From positions 1 through 41,700 of the forward strand of contig NZ_JAAAXQ010000017.1 in assembly GCF_009916105.1 (NCBI RefSeq): a stretch of 41,700 bases of DNA, written 5' to 3'. The DNA comes from Streptomyces sp. GC420 (GTDB lineage Bacteria > Actinomycetota > Actinomycetes > Streptomycetales > Streptomycetaceae). Both the position numbers and the translations under genes were made by a program. Within the stretch, counting starts at the first letter, position 1. The number at the start of each line of letters is the position of its first letter. The notes below the pieces were generated by a model. The model did no database searches and was not told where the DNA came from. It saw nothing but the letters and a program-made list of their open reading frames with translations. Of this stretch, positions 33,840 to 41,700 are shown piece after piece.

Positions 33840-34161
33840 GGTTTCCTCGCGGTCTCGGTCGTTGTCGGGCTGCGCTCCGGACGGGACGGAATACCCTGTC
33901 GGCCACGCGTGAACGCAGGGCGGCCGGCAGGCCGACAGTCGGCACTGCGGAGCTGAACGGCATCGGCCGCGGGCCCGCGCCACCGCGCGGGCGGCGGTGC
34001 GCGCCCCTCCAAGCGGCACCGGGCGTCGGCGTACGGCGGGCGCCCTTGACCGACCTCCGTTCACGTACTTACTGTCCATTCTCATATCTGGACAGCGCCT
34101 TGTGGTGTGCACGACCCGCACGTCCCGGAACCGACGGAACCGACCCCGTAGGAGCGCACCG
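33840..34161. other. Divergent control region between methyltransferase-like gene and dehydratase gene
   Basis: This 322-base gap has no supportable gene. The first 200 bases show no clear signal. The right end holds the promoter and palindrome at 34046-34095 and an AGGAG ribosome site at 34150. Confidence 0.7.
34046..34095 (+). promoter_or_regulatory. Promoter and palindromic operator of the dehydratase-kinase pair
   Basis: TTGACC (34046-34051) and TACTGT (34070-34075) lie 18 bases apart. A perfect 7-bp inverted repeat, CTGTCCA (34072-34078) and TGGACAG (34089-34095), with a ten-base spacer, overlaps the -10 and probable start point, which is where a repressor acts. No regulator gene is in the window. 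Confidence 0.75.
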
Positions 34162-35496
<1,335 letters not shown>

Positions 35497-35613
35497 GGCC
35501 GCGCCGCGCCGCCGGGGCCGTGGCCGTGGACGCCTTCCGCGCGGATCCGGCCGCGGACCGGAACGCATCGGGCACACTGGGCGTCACCGAGCACCGCACA
35601 CCCCGGAGCACAC

Positions 35614-36735
35614 GTGGCCGCCGAGAGCACCCTCAACCGGAAGAACGGACAGCACCCGCACACCGCTGTGGATCCGCTGGCGCGGCTGCGCTCGCCCAAG
35701 GACCCCGTCTACGACGTGTACCTGACCGGGACGGTGTTCCTCGACATCATCTTCACCGGCCTCGACTCCGCACCCGTGCGCGGCACCGAGTCCTGGGCGC
35801 GCGGCATGGGATCGAGTCCCGGAGGGGTCGCGAACATGGCCACCGCGCTGGCCCGGCTGGGCCTGCGCACCTCGCTGGCCGCGGCCTTCGGGGACGACCA
35901 CTACGGGGAGTACTGCTGGGACGCCCTCGCCCAGGGCGAGGGCATCGACCTGTCGTTGTCGCGGACCGTCCCCGGCTGGCACTCGCCGGTCACCGTCTCC
36001 ATGGCCTACGAGGGCGAGCGCACCATGGTCTCCCACGGCCACGAGGCACCGCCGCAGGAGCCCGCGCCGGACTGCCCGCCCTCCGCCAGGGCCGCCGTGG
36101 CCGCGCTGACGCCGGGCAGGCAGGCCGAATGGGTCGCCCAGGCGGCCCGTAAGGGAACCCGGATCTTCGCCGACGTCGGATGGGACGACACCGGCCGCTG
36201 GGACCCGGCCGACCTCGCCGACCTGCGGTACTGCGAGGCGTTCCTGCCCAACGCGGAGGAGGCCATGCGCTACACCCGCACCACCTGCCCGCGCGCCGCC
36301 GCGCACCGGCTCGCCGAACTGGTGCCGCTCGCCGTCGTCACCCTGGGCGCCGAGGGCGCGTACGCCGTGGACGCCGCGACCGGAGAGTCGGCGGAGGTGC
36401 CCGCCATCAAGGTGGAGGCGCTGGACCCGACCGGGGCGGGCGACGTCTTCGTCGCCGGGTTCGTCGCCGGCACCCTCGCCGGGTGGCCGCTGGCCGACCG
36501 GCTGGCCTTCGGCGGACTGACGGCCGCCCTGTCGGTGCAGGAGTTCGGCGGCTCGCTGTCCGCGCCCGGCTGGTCGGAGGTCGCCGCCTGGTGGGAGCAG
36601 GTCCGCACGCACCCCGCGCAGGACCCGGAGGCGCTGCGCAGATACGCGTTCCTGCAGGACCTGGTGCCCGAGGCGGCCCACCCGTGGCCGCTGCGCAGGG
36701 CCGTCCCGACCATCGGCTTCCGCAGCGGCTCCTGA
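35614..36735 (+). CDS. PfkB family carbohydrate kinase
   Basis: The product has 373 residues from GTG 35614 with CGGAG upstream. The ribokinase fold has GSSPGGVANMATALARLG near the N terminus, where sugar binds, and LDPTGAGDVF (270-279) with catalytic D277 near the C terminus. It lies 117 bases behind the dehydratase on the same strand; with a sugar-acid dehydratase, a 2-keto-3-deoxy acid kinase is plausible, but other substrates fit. No aldolase is in the window to complete such a pathway. Confidence 0.9.
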   Translation: MAAESTLNRKNGQHPHTAVDPLARLRSPKDPVYDVYLTGTVFLDIIFTGLDSAPVRGTESWARGMGSSPGGVANMATALARLGLRTSLAAAFGDDHYGEYCWDALAQGEGIDLSLSRTVPGWHSPVTVSMAYEGERTMVSHGHEAPPQEPAPDCPPSARAAVAALTPGRQAEWVAQAARKGTRIFADVGWDDTGRWDPADLADLRYCEAFLPNAEEAMRYTRTTCPRAAAHRLAELVPLAVVTLGAEGAYAVDAATGESAEVPAIKVEALDPTGAGDVFVAGFVAGTLAGWPLADRLAFGGLTAALSVQEFGGSLSAPGWSEVAAWWEQVRTHPAQDPEALRRYAFLQDLVPEAAHPWPLRRAVPTIGFRSGS

Positions 36736-36806
36736 TTGAGAGGGGCCACGGCCCGGGTACGGATGTGGCGGAGGAGGAAAAAGCCCTCGGCCCTGTCGGC
36801 GGCAGG

Positions 36807-36825
36807 TCGTACTCTTGACGTACGA
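36807..36825 (+). promoter_or_regulatory. Inverted repeat and -10 element before phoH
   Basis: TCGTAC and GTACGA are perfect inverted halves seven bases apart (36807-36825). TACTCT (36810-36815) inside it can serve as a -10. This would start the message about 60 bases before the phoH start. Confidence 0.45.
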
Positions 36826-36884
36826 GGTTGTCGAGCAGCGAGAACCCTGCACACGGAGGTATGCGCAGGCCACAGAGCCGGCCC

Positions 36885-37946
36885 ATGACTCAGACACCCA
36901 CAGCACAGACCCCGGCGCCGGGGCAGGCCCGAGCCCACTTCACCGTTCCCGCCAAGCATCCGATGGTGACGGTCCTGGGATCCGGCGACGCCCTGCTGCG
37001 CGTGATCGAGAAGGCGTTCCCTTCCACCGACATTCATGTGCGAGGCAATCAGATCAGTGCGGCGGGGGATGCGAAGGAAGTCGCTCTGGTCCAGCGCCTG
37101 TTCGACGAGATGATGCTGGTGCTCCGCACCGGACAGCCGATGACGGAGGACGCAGTGGAACGCTCGATCGCCATGCTGAGAGAGGAGACCTCGGGCACGG
37201 GTGTCGAGACGCCCTCCGAGGTCCTCACCCAGAACATCCTCTCCAGCCGCGGCCGCACGATCCGGCCCAAGACCCTCAACCAGAAGCGGTACGTCGACGC
37301 GATCGACAAGCACACGATCGTCTTCGGCATCGGTCCCGCCGGTACGGGCAAGACGTATCTCGCCATGGCCAAGGCGGTCCAGGCCCTGCAGTCCAAGCAG
37401 GTCAACCGGATCATCCTGACCAGGCCCGCGGTGGAGGCCGGGGAGCGCCTCGGCTTCCTGCCCGGCACGCTCTACGAGAAGATCGACCCCTACCTGCGTC
37501 CGCTCTACGACGCCCTGCACGACATGCTGGACCCGGACTCGATCCCCCGGCTGATGGCCGCGGGCACGATCGAGGTCGCCCCGCTGGCGTACATGCGCGG
37601 CCGCACACTGAATGACGCGTTCATCATTCTGGACGAGGCCCAGAACACCAGCGCCGAGCAGATGAAGATGTTCCTGACGAGGCTCGGCTTCGACTCGAAG
37701 ATCGTCATCACGGGCGACGTCACACAGATCGACCTGCCCGGCGGCACCAAGAGCGGTCTGCGCCAGGTGCAGGACATCCTGGAGGGCGTCGAGGACGTGC
37801 ACTTCTCGCGTCTGACGTCCACCGATGTCGTCCGGCACAAGCTGGTCGGCCGTATCGTCGACGCGTACGAGAAGTACGACAACGTCAACGGTGGCCGTGA
37901 CAAGCAGGACCAGCGGGACAGCGGGAACGGCCGGCACGGGAAGTAG
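36885..37946 (+). CDS. phoH: PhoH-like ATPase
   Basis: The product has 353 residues if it starts at ATG 36885 (MTQTPTAQ). ATG 36861 lies one base after GGAGGT, too close for a ribosome site but in frame, and is the alternative. PhoH proteins are ATPases of the RNA/DNA helicase-like group, often linked with YbeY in RNA processing. The N-terminal domain (about 25-70) precedes Walker A GPAGTGKT (150-157), Walker [11 protein letters not shown] and [10 protein letters not shown]. It heads the phoH-ybeY-corC-mmcQ cluster; ybeY begins 13 bases after the stop. Confidence 0.95.
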   Translation: MTQTPTAQTPAPGQARAHFTVPAKHPMVTVLGSGDALLRVIEKAFPSTDIHVRGNQISAAGDAKEVALVQRLFDEMMLVLRTGQPMTEDAVERSIAMLREETSGTGVETPSEVLTQNILSSRGRTIRPKTLNQKRYVDAIDKHTIVFGIGPAGTGKTYLAMAKAVQALQSKQVNRIILTRPAVEAGERLGFLPGTLYEKIDPYLRPLYDALHDMLDPDSIPRLMAAGTIEVAPLAYMRGRTLNDAFIILDEAQNTSAEQMKMFLTRLGFDSKIVITGDVTQIDLPGGTKSGLRQVQDILEGVEDVHFSRLTSTDVVRHKLVGRIVDAYEKYDNVNGGRDKQDQRDSGNGRHGK

Positions 37947-37959
37947 AGCCCAACAGCAC

Positions 37960-38457
37960 ATGTCGATCGACGTCAACAACGAGTCCGGCACCGAGGTCGA
38001 CGAAGAGGCCATCCTCGACGTCGCCCGCTTCGCCCTCGCACGTATGCGGATCCACCCGCTCTCCGAGCTCTCGGTGATCGTCGTGGACGAGGCGGCCATG
38101 GAGCAGCTGCACATGCAGTGGATGGACCTCCCCGGCCCCACGGACGTCATGTCCTTCCCCATGGACGAGCTGCGTCCGCCGGGCAAGGACGACGAGGAGC
38201 CCCCGCCGGGGCTGCTCGGCGACATCGTGCTCTGCCCCGAGGTCGCGCGGAAGCAGGGCCTGGACGCTCCCACGGGGCATTCCATGGACGAGGAACTCCA
38301 GCTCCTCACCGTCCATGGAGTGCTCCACCTCCTCGGCTACGACCACGAGGAGCCCGACGAGAAGGCCGAGATGTTCGGCCTCCAGGCGGCGATCATCGAC
38401 GACTGGCGCGCCGAGCACGGCGTGACCGGGCCGTCCCCCGCCCCCACCACCCGGTGA
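37960..38457 (+). CDS. ybeY: Endoribonuclease YbeY, rRNA maturation factor
   Basis: The product has 165 residues from ATG 37960 (MSIDVNNES). YbeY is a single-strand endoribonuclease required for 16S rRNA 3' maturation. The zinc motif H119-x3-H123-x5-H129 lies in [11 protein letters not shown], preceded by [10 protein letters not shown] and GDIVLCPE. The insert rich in Pro/Glu/Asp ([12 protein letters not shown]) between them is usual in actinobacteria. Coupled with phoH upstream; corC begins four bases after the stop. Confidence 0.97.
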   Translation: MSIDVNNESGTEVDEEAILDVARFALARMRIHPLSELSVIVVDEAAMEQLHMQWMDLPGPTDVMSFPMDELRPPGKDDEEPPPGLLGDIVLCPEVARKQGLDAPTGHSMDEELQLLTVHGVLHLLGYDHEEPDEKAEMFGLQAAIIDDWRAEHGVTGPSPAPTTR

Positions 38458-38461
38458 CCCG

Positions 38462-39775
38462 GTGACCGGTCAACTGATCACCGGAGCGGTCCTGCTGGTC
38501 GTCGTCGCCTGGCTGGCGGCCTGCGCCGAGGCGGGCATCGCGCGGGTCAGCAGCTTCCGCGCCGAGGAGGCGGTCCGCTCGGGCCGGCGCGGCGCCGTCA
38601 AGCTGGCCCTCGTGGCCGGCGACCCGACGCGCTACCTGAACGTGGCGCTGCTGGTGCGGGTGGCCTGCGAGATGGCCGCCGGTTCCCTCGTCACGTACGT
38701 CTGCCTCCAGGAGTTCGACGCCACCTGGGAGGCGCTGGCCATCGCCATCGGCGTGATGGTCCTCGTCAGCTATGTGGCCGTCGGCGTCTCCCCTCGCACC
38801 ATCGGCCGCCAGCACCCGCTGAACACGGCGACGGCATCGGCGTACGTCCTGCTGCCGCTGGCCCGGATCATGGGCCCGATCCCGCAGCTGCTGATCCTCA
38901 TCGGCAACGCCCTGACCCCCGGCAAGGGCTTCCGCAAGGGCCCGTTCGCGAGCGAGGCGGAGCTGCGGGCCATGGTGGACCTCGCGGAGCGCGAGTCCCT
39001 CATCGAGGACGAGGAGCGCCGCATGGTGCACTCCGTCTTCGAGCTGGGCGACACGCTCGTCAGGGAGGTCATGGTGCCCCGCACCGACCTCGTCTCCATC
39101 GAGCGCTACAAGACCGTCCACCAGGCACTCACCCTCGCCCTGCGCTCCGGTTTCTCCCGCATCCCGGTGACCGGCGAGAACGAGGACGACATCGTCGGCA
39201 TGGTGTACCTGAAGGACCTCGCCCGGCGCACCCACATCAACCGCGACTCCGAGAACGACCTGGTCTCCACGGTGATGCGCCCCGCCGTCTTCGTTCCCGA
39301 CACGAAGAACGCGGGCGACCTGCTGCGCGAGATGCAGCAGGCACGCAACCACGTCGCGGTCGTCGTCGACGAGTACGGCGGCACGGCCGGCATCGTCACC
39401 ATCGAGGACATCCTCGAGGAGATCGTCGGCGAGATCACGGACGAGTACGACCGGGAGGAACTGCCGCCGGTCGAAGACCTCGGCAACGGCTCCTACCGCG
39501 TCACCGCCCGTCTCGACATCGGCGACCTGGGCGAGCTGTACGGCCTCGACGAACTCGACGACGAGGACGTGGAGACCGTGGGCGGCCTGCTGGCGAAGGC
39601 CCTCGGCCGGGTGCCGATCGCCGGTGCCTCCGCCGTCGTGGACCTGCCGGACGAGCGCTCGCTGCGGCTGACCGCCGAGTCCCCCGCAGGGCGGCGCAAC
39701 AAGATCGTCACCGTGCTGGTGGAGCCGGTCCAGGTGACCGCGGACTCGGCCGCGGAGGGCGGCGCGGAAACGTGA
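38462..39775 (+). CDS. CNNM/CorC family membrane transport protein (hemolysin C-like)
   Basis: The product has 437 residues from GTG 38462. An N-terminal CNNM/DUF21 domain with about four hydrophobic segments (about 5-140) is followed by two CBS domains (VMVPRTDL onward, about 195-315; [26 protein letters not shown]), which bind nucleotides, and a CorC_HlyC C-terminal domain (about 335-420). Family members are linked to Mg/Co efflux. Usually called hemolysin-like, but no haemolytic activity is implied. The stop overlaps the next start (GTGA). Confidence 0.95.
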   Translation: MTGQLITGAVLLVVVAWLAACAEAGIARVSSFRAEEAVRSGRRGAVKLALVAGDPTRYLNVALLVRVACEMAAGSLVTYVCLQEFDATWEALAIAIGVMVLVSYVAVGVSPRTIGRQHPLNTATASAYVLLPLARIMGPIPQLLILIGNALTPGKGFRKGPFASEAELRAMVDLAERESLIEDEERRMVHSVFELGDTLVREVMVPRTDLVSIERYKTVHQALTLALRSGFSRIPVTGENEDDIVGMVYLKDLARRTHINRDSENDLVSTVMRPAVFVPDTKNAGDLLREMQQARNHVAVVVDEYGGTAGIVTIEDILEEIVGEITDEYDREELPPVEDLGNGSYRVTARLDIGDLGELYGLDELDDEDVETVGGLLAKALGRVPIAGASAVVDLPDERSLRLTAESPAGRRNKIVTVLVEPVQVTADSAAEGGAET

Positions 39776-40128
39776 CACCACAGGAGCTCAGGTCCTTCTG
39801 CCTCGGCTTCGCCGCCGCGGTGGAGGACTTCCCCTTCGGCCCCGAGTTCTCCGTCTTCAAGGTGGCCGGGAAGATGTTCGCGCTGAGCGACCTGGGCGGC
39901 GAACCGCTGAAGGTCTCCCTGAAGTGCGACCCGGAGGAGGCCGTCCGGCTGCGGACCGCTCACGCCGCCGTCGAACCCGGCTGGCACCTCAACAAGCGGC
40001 ACTGGAACACGGTGACCCTGGACGGCAGCCTGCCCGACCGGACGGTGCGCGAGCTGATCGAGGACTCGTACGACCTGGTGGTGGCGGGCCTGCCGAAGGC
40101 GGAACGGCTCCGGCTCGACCGGCCCTGA
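39772..40128 (+). CDS. MmcQ/YjbR family DNA-binding-like protein
   Basis: The product has 118 residues from GTG 39772, overlapping the corC stop. MmcQ/YjbR proteins have a small double-wing fold similar to DNA-binding CyaY-like proteins. The signature [17 protein letters not shown] and LNKRHWNTV(T)LDG are present and cover the full family length. No experimental function is known to me for this family in actinobacteria. It closes the phoH cluster. Confidence 0.92.
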   Translation: MTPQELRSFCLGFAAAVEDFPFGPEFSVFKVAGKMFALSDLGGEPLKVSLKCDPEEAVRLRTAHAAVEPGWHLNKRHWNTVTLDGSLPDRTVRELIEDSYDLVVAGLPKAERLRLDRP

Positions 40129-40172
40129 CGACGCGGGCCCTGGGGCAGCCGTCCGGACCGTCCCCCCGCCCT

Positions 40173-41700
40173 TCACGTGCGGGCGGGGTGCCTGCCGCGC
40201 CGGGCGGTGCGGAGCGCGATGCGGCCCGCCACCAGCCCGATCAGGGCCGCGAGCAGCGCGGGCAGCAGCTCCCTCCCGCTCAGCGGCTCGGTGTCCAGCA
40301 TGGTGCGCAGCGCCGGTACGTAGACCGCCGCGAGGCCCAGAACCGCGGAGGCGGCGACGGCGGCGGGCAGATACGGGTTCTCCCGCGACCACAGGCGCTC
40401 CCGGAGGCCCAGGCAGATTCCCAGCTGCGCGGCGAGCAGCGACAGGAACAGGATGCTCTGCCAGGGGCCGCCGCGCCGGTCGGCCCAGACGCCCGCGACG
40501 AGGCTGACGGCGGTGACGAGGGCACCGAGCGCGAGCACGCGGTTCCACAGCCCCGCACCCAGCACGTGTTCCTGCGGAGGCCGGGGCGGGCGGTTCATGG
40601 CCTGCGGCGAGGCGGGTTCCGCGCCCATGGCGACGCCGGTGAGGCCATGGGTGAGCAGGTTGATCCACAGGATCTGCCCGGCCCGCAGCGGCAGTGCAAG
40701 ACCCATGAGCGGGCCGAGCAGCATGACGGCGATCTCGGCCGCGCCGCCCGCGAGGCCGTACAGGAGGAAGCGGCGGATGTTGTCGTAGATGCGCCGTCCC
40801 TCCTCCACCGCCGCGACGACCGTGCCGAGGTCGTCGTCGGCCAGCACCAGGTCCGCGGCCTGGCGCGCGACCTCGGTGCCGCGGCTGCCCATGGCGACGC
40901 CGATGTCGGCCTGCCGCAGCGCGGGGCCGTCGTTGACGCCGTCGCCGGTCATGGCCGTCACTCCGCCGTGGCTGCGCCACGCCTGCACGATGTCGAGCTT
41001 CTGCGGCGGGCTGGTCCTGGCGAATACCCGCACCCGGGTGAGGTCGCCCACCTCACCCGCCGCGATCTCCTCCCCGGTCACCACCAGCCCGTCCCCCGCC
41101 TGCCGCACAGCGCCTCCCCGGCCGGGGCCGGCCTCCTGGCCGCGCCCCACCTCGGGTGCTCCACCGCGCACCGCACCCGCACCCGGCTCCGGCCCTGCGC
41201 CCCGGGCCTCCGCGCCGGGCGTGGGCGCGGGCGCCGGGGTCCGGGTGTCGTCCGCCTGCCGGGTGGCTGCCGTCTCCTGCTCGGGCGGGAGCTCTCGGCC
41301 GGTGTCCGCCCCGCCGTCGCCGTCCGGCCCGGCGGCCCGGCCCTCCTCGCCGGGCGCGGGGCGGTTCGCGCGGCTCGCGCCGGGCGTGGGCGCCGGGGTC
41401 CCGTTGTGGTCCGTCCGCCACCCGGGTGCGGGTTCCTGGCCCTGTGCCCCGCGGCGGTGCGGTGCGGGTGCTTCGTCGGGGACCGGGTCCGGCCCGGGGG
41501 ACCGGCCGGAGGCCTGCTCCGGCTCGGAGGGTGCGGACCCAGCGGCTTCCGCGTCCGGGGCCGACGGGCGGGCCGTGACCCTGCGGCGGGCGTGCGGCTG
41601 GTCGGCCCGAAGCCGCGCTGGGCGCGCGCGGACGGCGGCGAGGCGGGGCTGCACCCGTCCAACATCCACGACACGCCCTACTCGGTGGGCGCGGTCGACT
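40173..41700 (-). CDS. P-type cation-transporting ATPase, C-terminal part with low-complexity linker; 5' end disrupted or outside
   Basis: From the stop at 40173 the frame encodes the last ~310 residues of a P-type ATPase: [16 protein letters not shown], the hinge [36 protein letters not shown] and about six C-terminal membrane segments. Upstream (about 41090-41575) it is ~160 residues of Pro/Ala/Gly/Glu/Thr-rich linker with coding-like codon use and two copies of TPAP(AP)TPGA. Beyond about 41580 the frame stays open to the edge, but the sequence stops resembling an ATPase, and the opposite strand encodes another protein. The phosphorylation motif DKTGT and N-terminal domains are absent from the window. 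It may be a truncated gene or a joining artefact. Confidence 0.8.
   Translation of the reverse strand, partial: VDRAHRVGRVVDVGRVQPRLAAVRARPARLRADQPHARRRVTARPSAPDAEAAGSAPSEPEQASGRSPGPDPVPDEAPAPHRRGAQGQEPAPGWRTDHNGTPAPTPGASRANRPAPGEEGRAAGPDGDGGADTGRELPPEQETAATRQADDTRTPAPAPTPGAEARGAGPEPGAGAVRGGAPEVGRGQEAGPGRGGAVRQAGDGLVVTGEEIAAGEVGDLTRVRVFARTSPPQKLDIVQAWRSHGGVTAMTGDGVNDGPALRQADIGVAMGSRGTEVARQAADLVLADDDLGTVVAAVEEGRRIYDNIRRFLLYGLAGGAAEIAVMLLGPLMGLALPLRAGQILWINLLTHGLTGVAMGAEPASPQAMNRPPRPPQEHVLGAGLWNRVLALGALVTAVSLVAGVWADRRGGPWQSILFLSLLAAQLGICLGLRERLWSRENPYLPAAVAASAVLGLAAVYVPALRTMLDTEPLSGRELLPALLAALIGLVAGRIALRTARRGRHPART
41583..41700 (+). CDS. Fragment of urea carboxylase / carboxyltransferase subunit C-D domain, 5' end missing
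   Basis: The plus strand from about 41583 to the edge reads [13 protein letters not shown], then [15 protein letters not shown], then TPYSVGAVD, which strongly resembles the AHS2-type (biotin-dependent carboxyltransferase) domain of urea carboxylase. The family would need several hundred residues before this point; upstream in this frame (41500-41580) the sequence becomes Gly/Arg-rich and unrelated, with no start. The fragment therefore begins abruptly near 41580, opposite the minus-strand ATPase frame. The gene continues beyond the window. Confidence 0.72.

Noticed and set aside
32604..33956. 450-codon plus-strand frame opposite the methyltransferase-like gene
   Set aside because: The minus-strand gene has a good ribosome site and protein-like composition; the plus frame is a shadow.
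35551..35590. ECF sigma-E-like promoter (GGAAC ... CGTC) before the PfkB gene
   Set aside because: The spacing (17 bases from GGAAC to CGTC) and a single occurrence give too little support.
36270..38309. 679-codon minus-strand frame across the kinase, phoH and ybeY
   Set aside because: Antisense shadow with no recognisable domain; the plus-strand genes carry complete catalytic motifs.

Overview
The window is about 41.7 kb of very GC-rich DNA with strong third-position GC bias, frequent GTG starts, TTA codons almost absent, and the Streptomyces-type DnaA box and CIRCE sequences. Protein content and gene order (leuS, degV, comEA-comEC, holA, rpsT, lepA, fadD-type ligase, hemW, hrcA-dnaJ2, rsmE, phoH-ybeY-corC) are those of a Streptomyces or close actinomycete chromosome core. 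Most of the window is ordinary housekeeping sequence. The unusual material lies in leaders, gene ends, repeats, a sugar-acid cassette at 34-37 kb, and above all the last 120 bases.

Layout. 1-1320 (-): a haem-binding membrane protein with a long repetitive tail that runs off the window. 1321-4645: a leucine-codon leader peptide and terminator-type attenuator, then leuS. 4768-6488: a membrane-anchored coiled-coil protein and a DegV lipid-binding protein. 6915-11666: DNA-uptake pair comEA/comEC, an arylamine N-acetyltransferase and a small conserved protein. 11721-13405: holA, converging on rpsT. 13615-17671: lepA and a long-chain acyl-CoA ligase. 18032-22355: a secreted seven-repeat FG-GAP protein, then a divergent response regulator / SpoIIE-type phosphatase pair. 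22444-25384: hemW, DUF3097 and a metallo-hydrolase. 25485-29607: CIRCE, hrcA, dnaJ2, a nitronate monooxygenase-like protein and rsmE. 29739-32758: a lipoprotein, a HIT protein, RNase Z and an adenine-deaminase-type amidohydrolase. 32838-36735: a methyltransferase-like protein divergent from a glucarate-dehydratase-type enolase plus a PfkB kinase. 36885-40128: the phoH-ybeY-corC-mmcQ cluster. 40173-41700: the 3' part of a P-type ATPase on the minus strand meeting, near 41580, a urea-carboxylase fragment on the plus strand.

How the genes work together. LeuRS appears to be controlled by ribosome stalling on leucine codons. HrcA with CIRCE controls its own operon with dnaJ2. PhoH and YbeY, with RNase Z upstream, form an RNA-processing neighbourhood. 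The dehydratase/kinase pair could convert a sugar acid to a phosphorylated 2-keto-3-deoxy acid under a palindromic operator. Eleven translation starts (counting the leader peptide) sit 6-7 nt downstream of a -10-like box (nAnnnT), suggesting that leaderless transcripts are common here.

Best leads: the double 5'-truncation junction near 41580; the leuS leader/attenuator; the operator-controlled dehydratase/kinase pair with a GACGCC microsatellite in the coding region; the single TTA codon at the start of the SpoIIE-type phosphatase gene; DnaA-box sequences before comEA; and a deaminase whose motifs fit adenine better than adenosine. I found no phage, CRISPR, insertion sequence, tRNA or rRNA gene.
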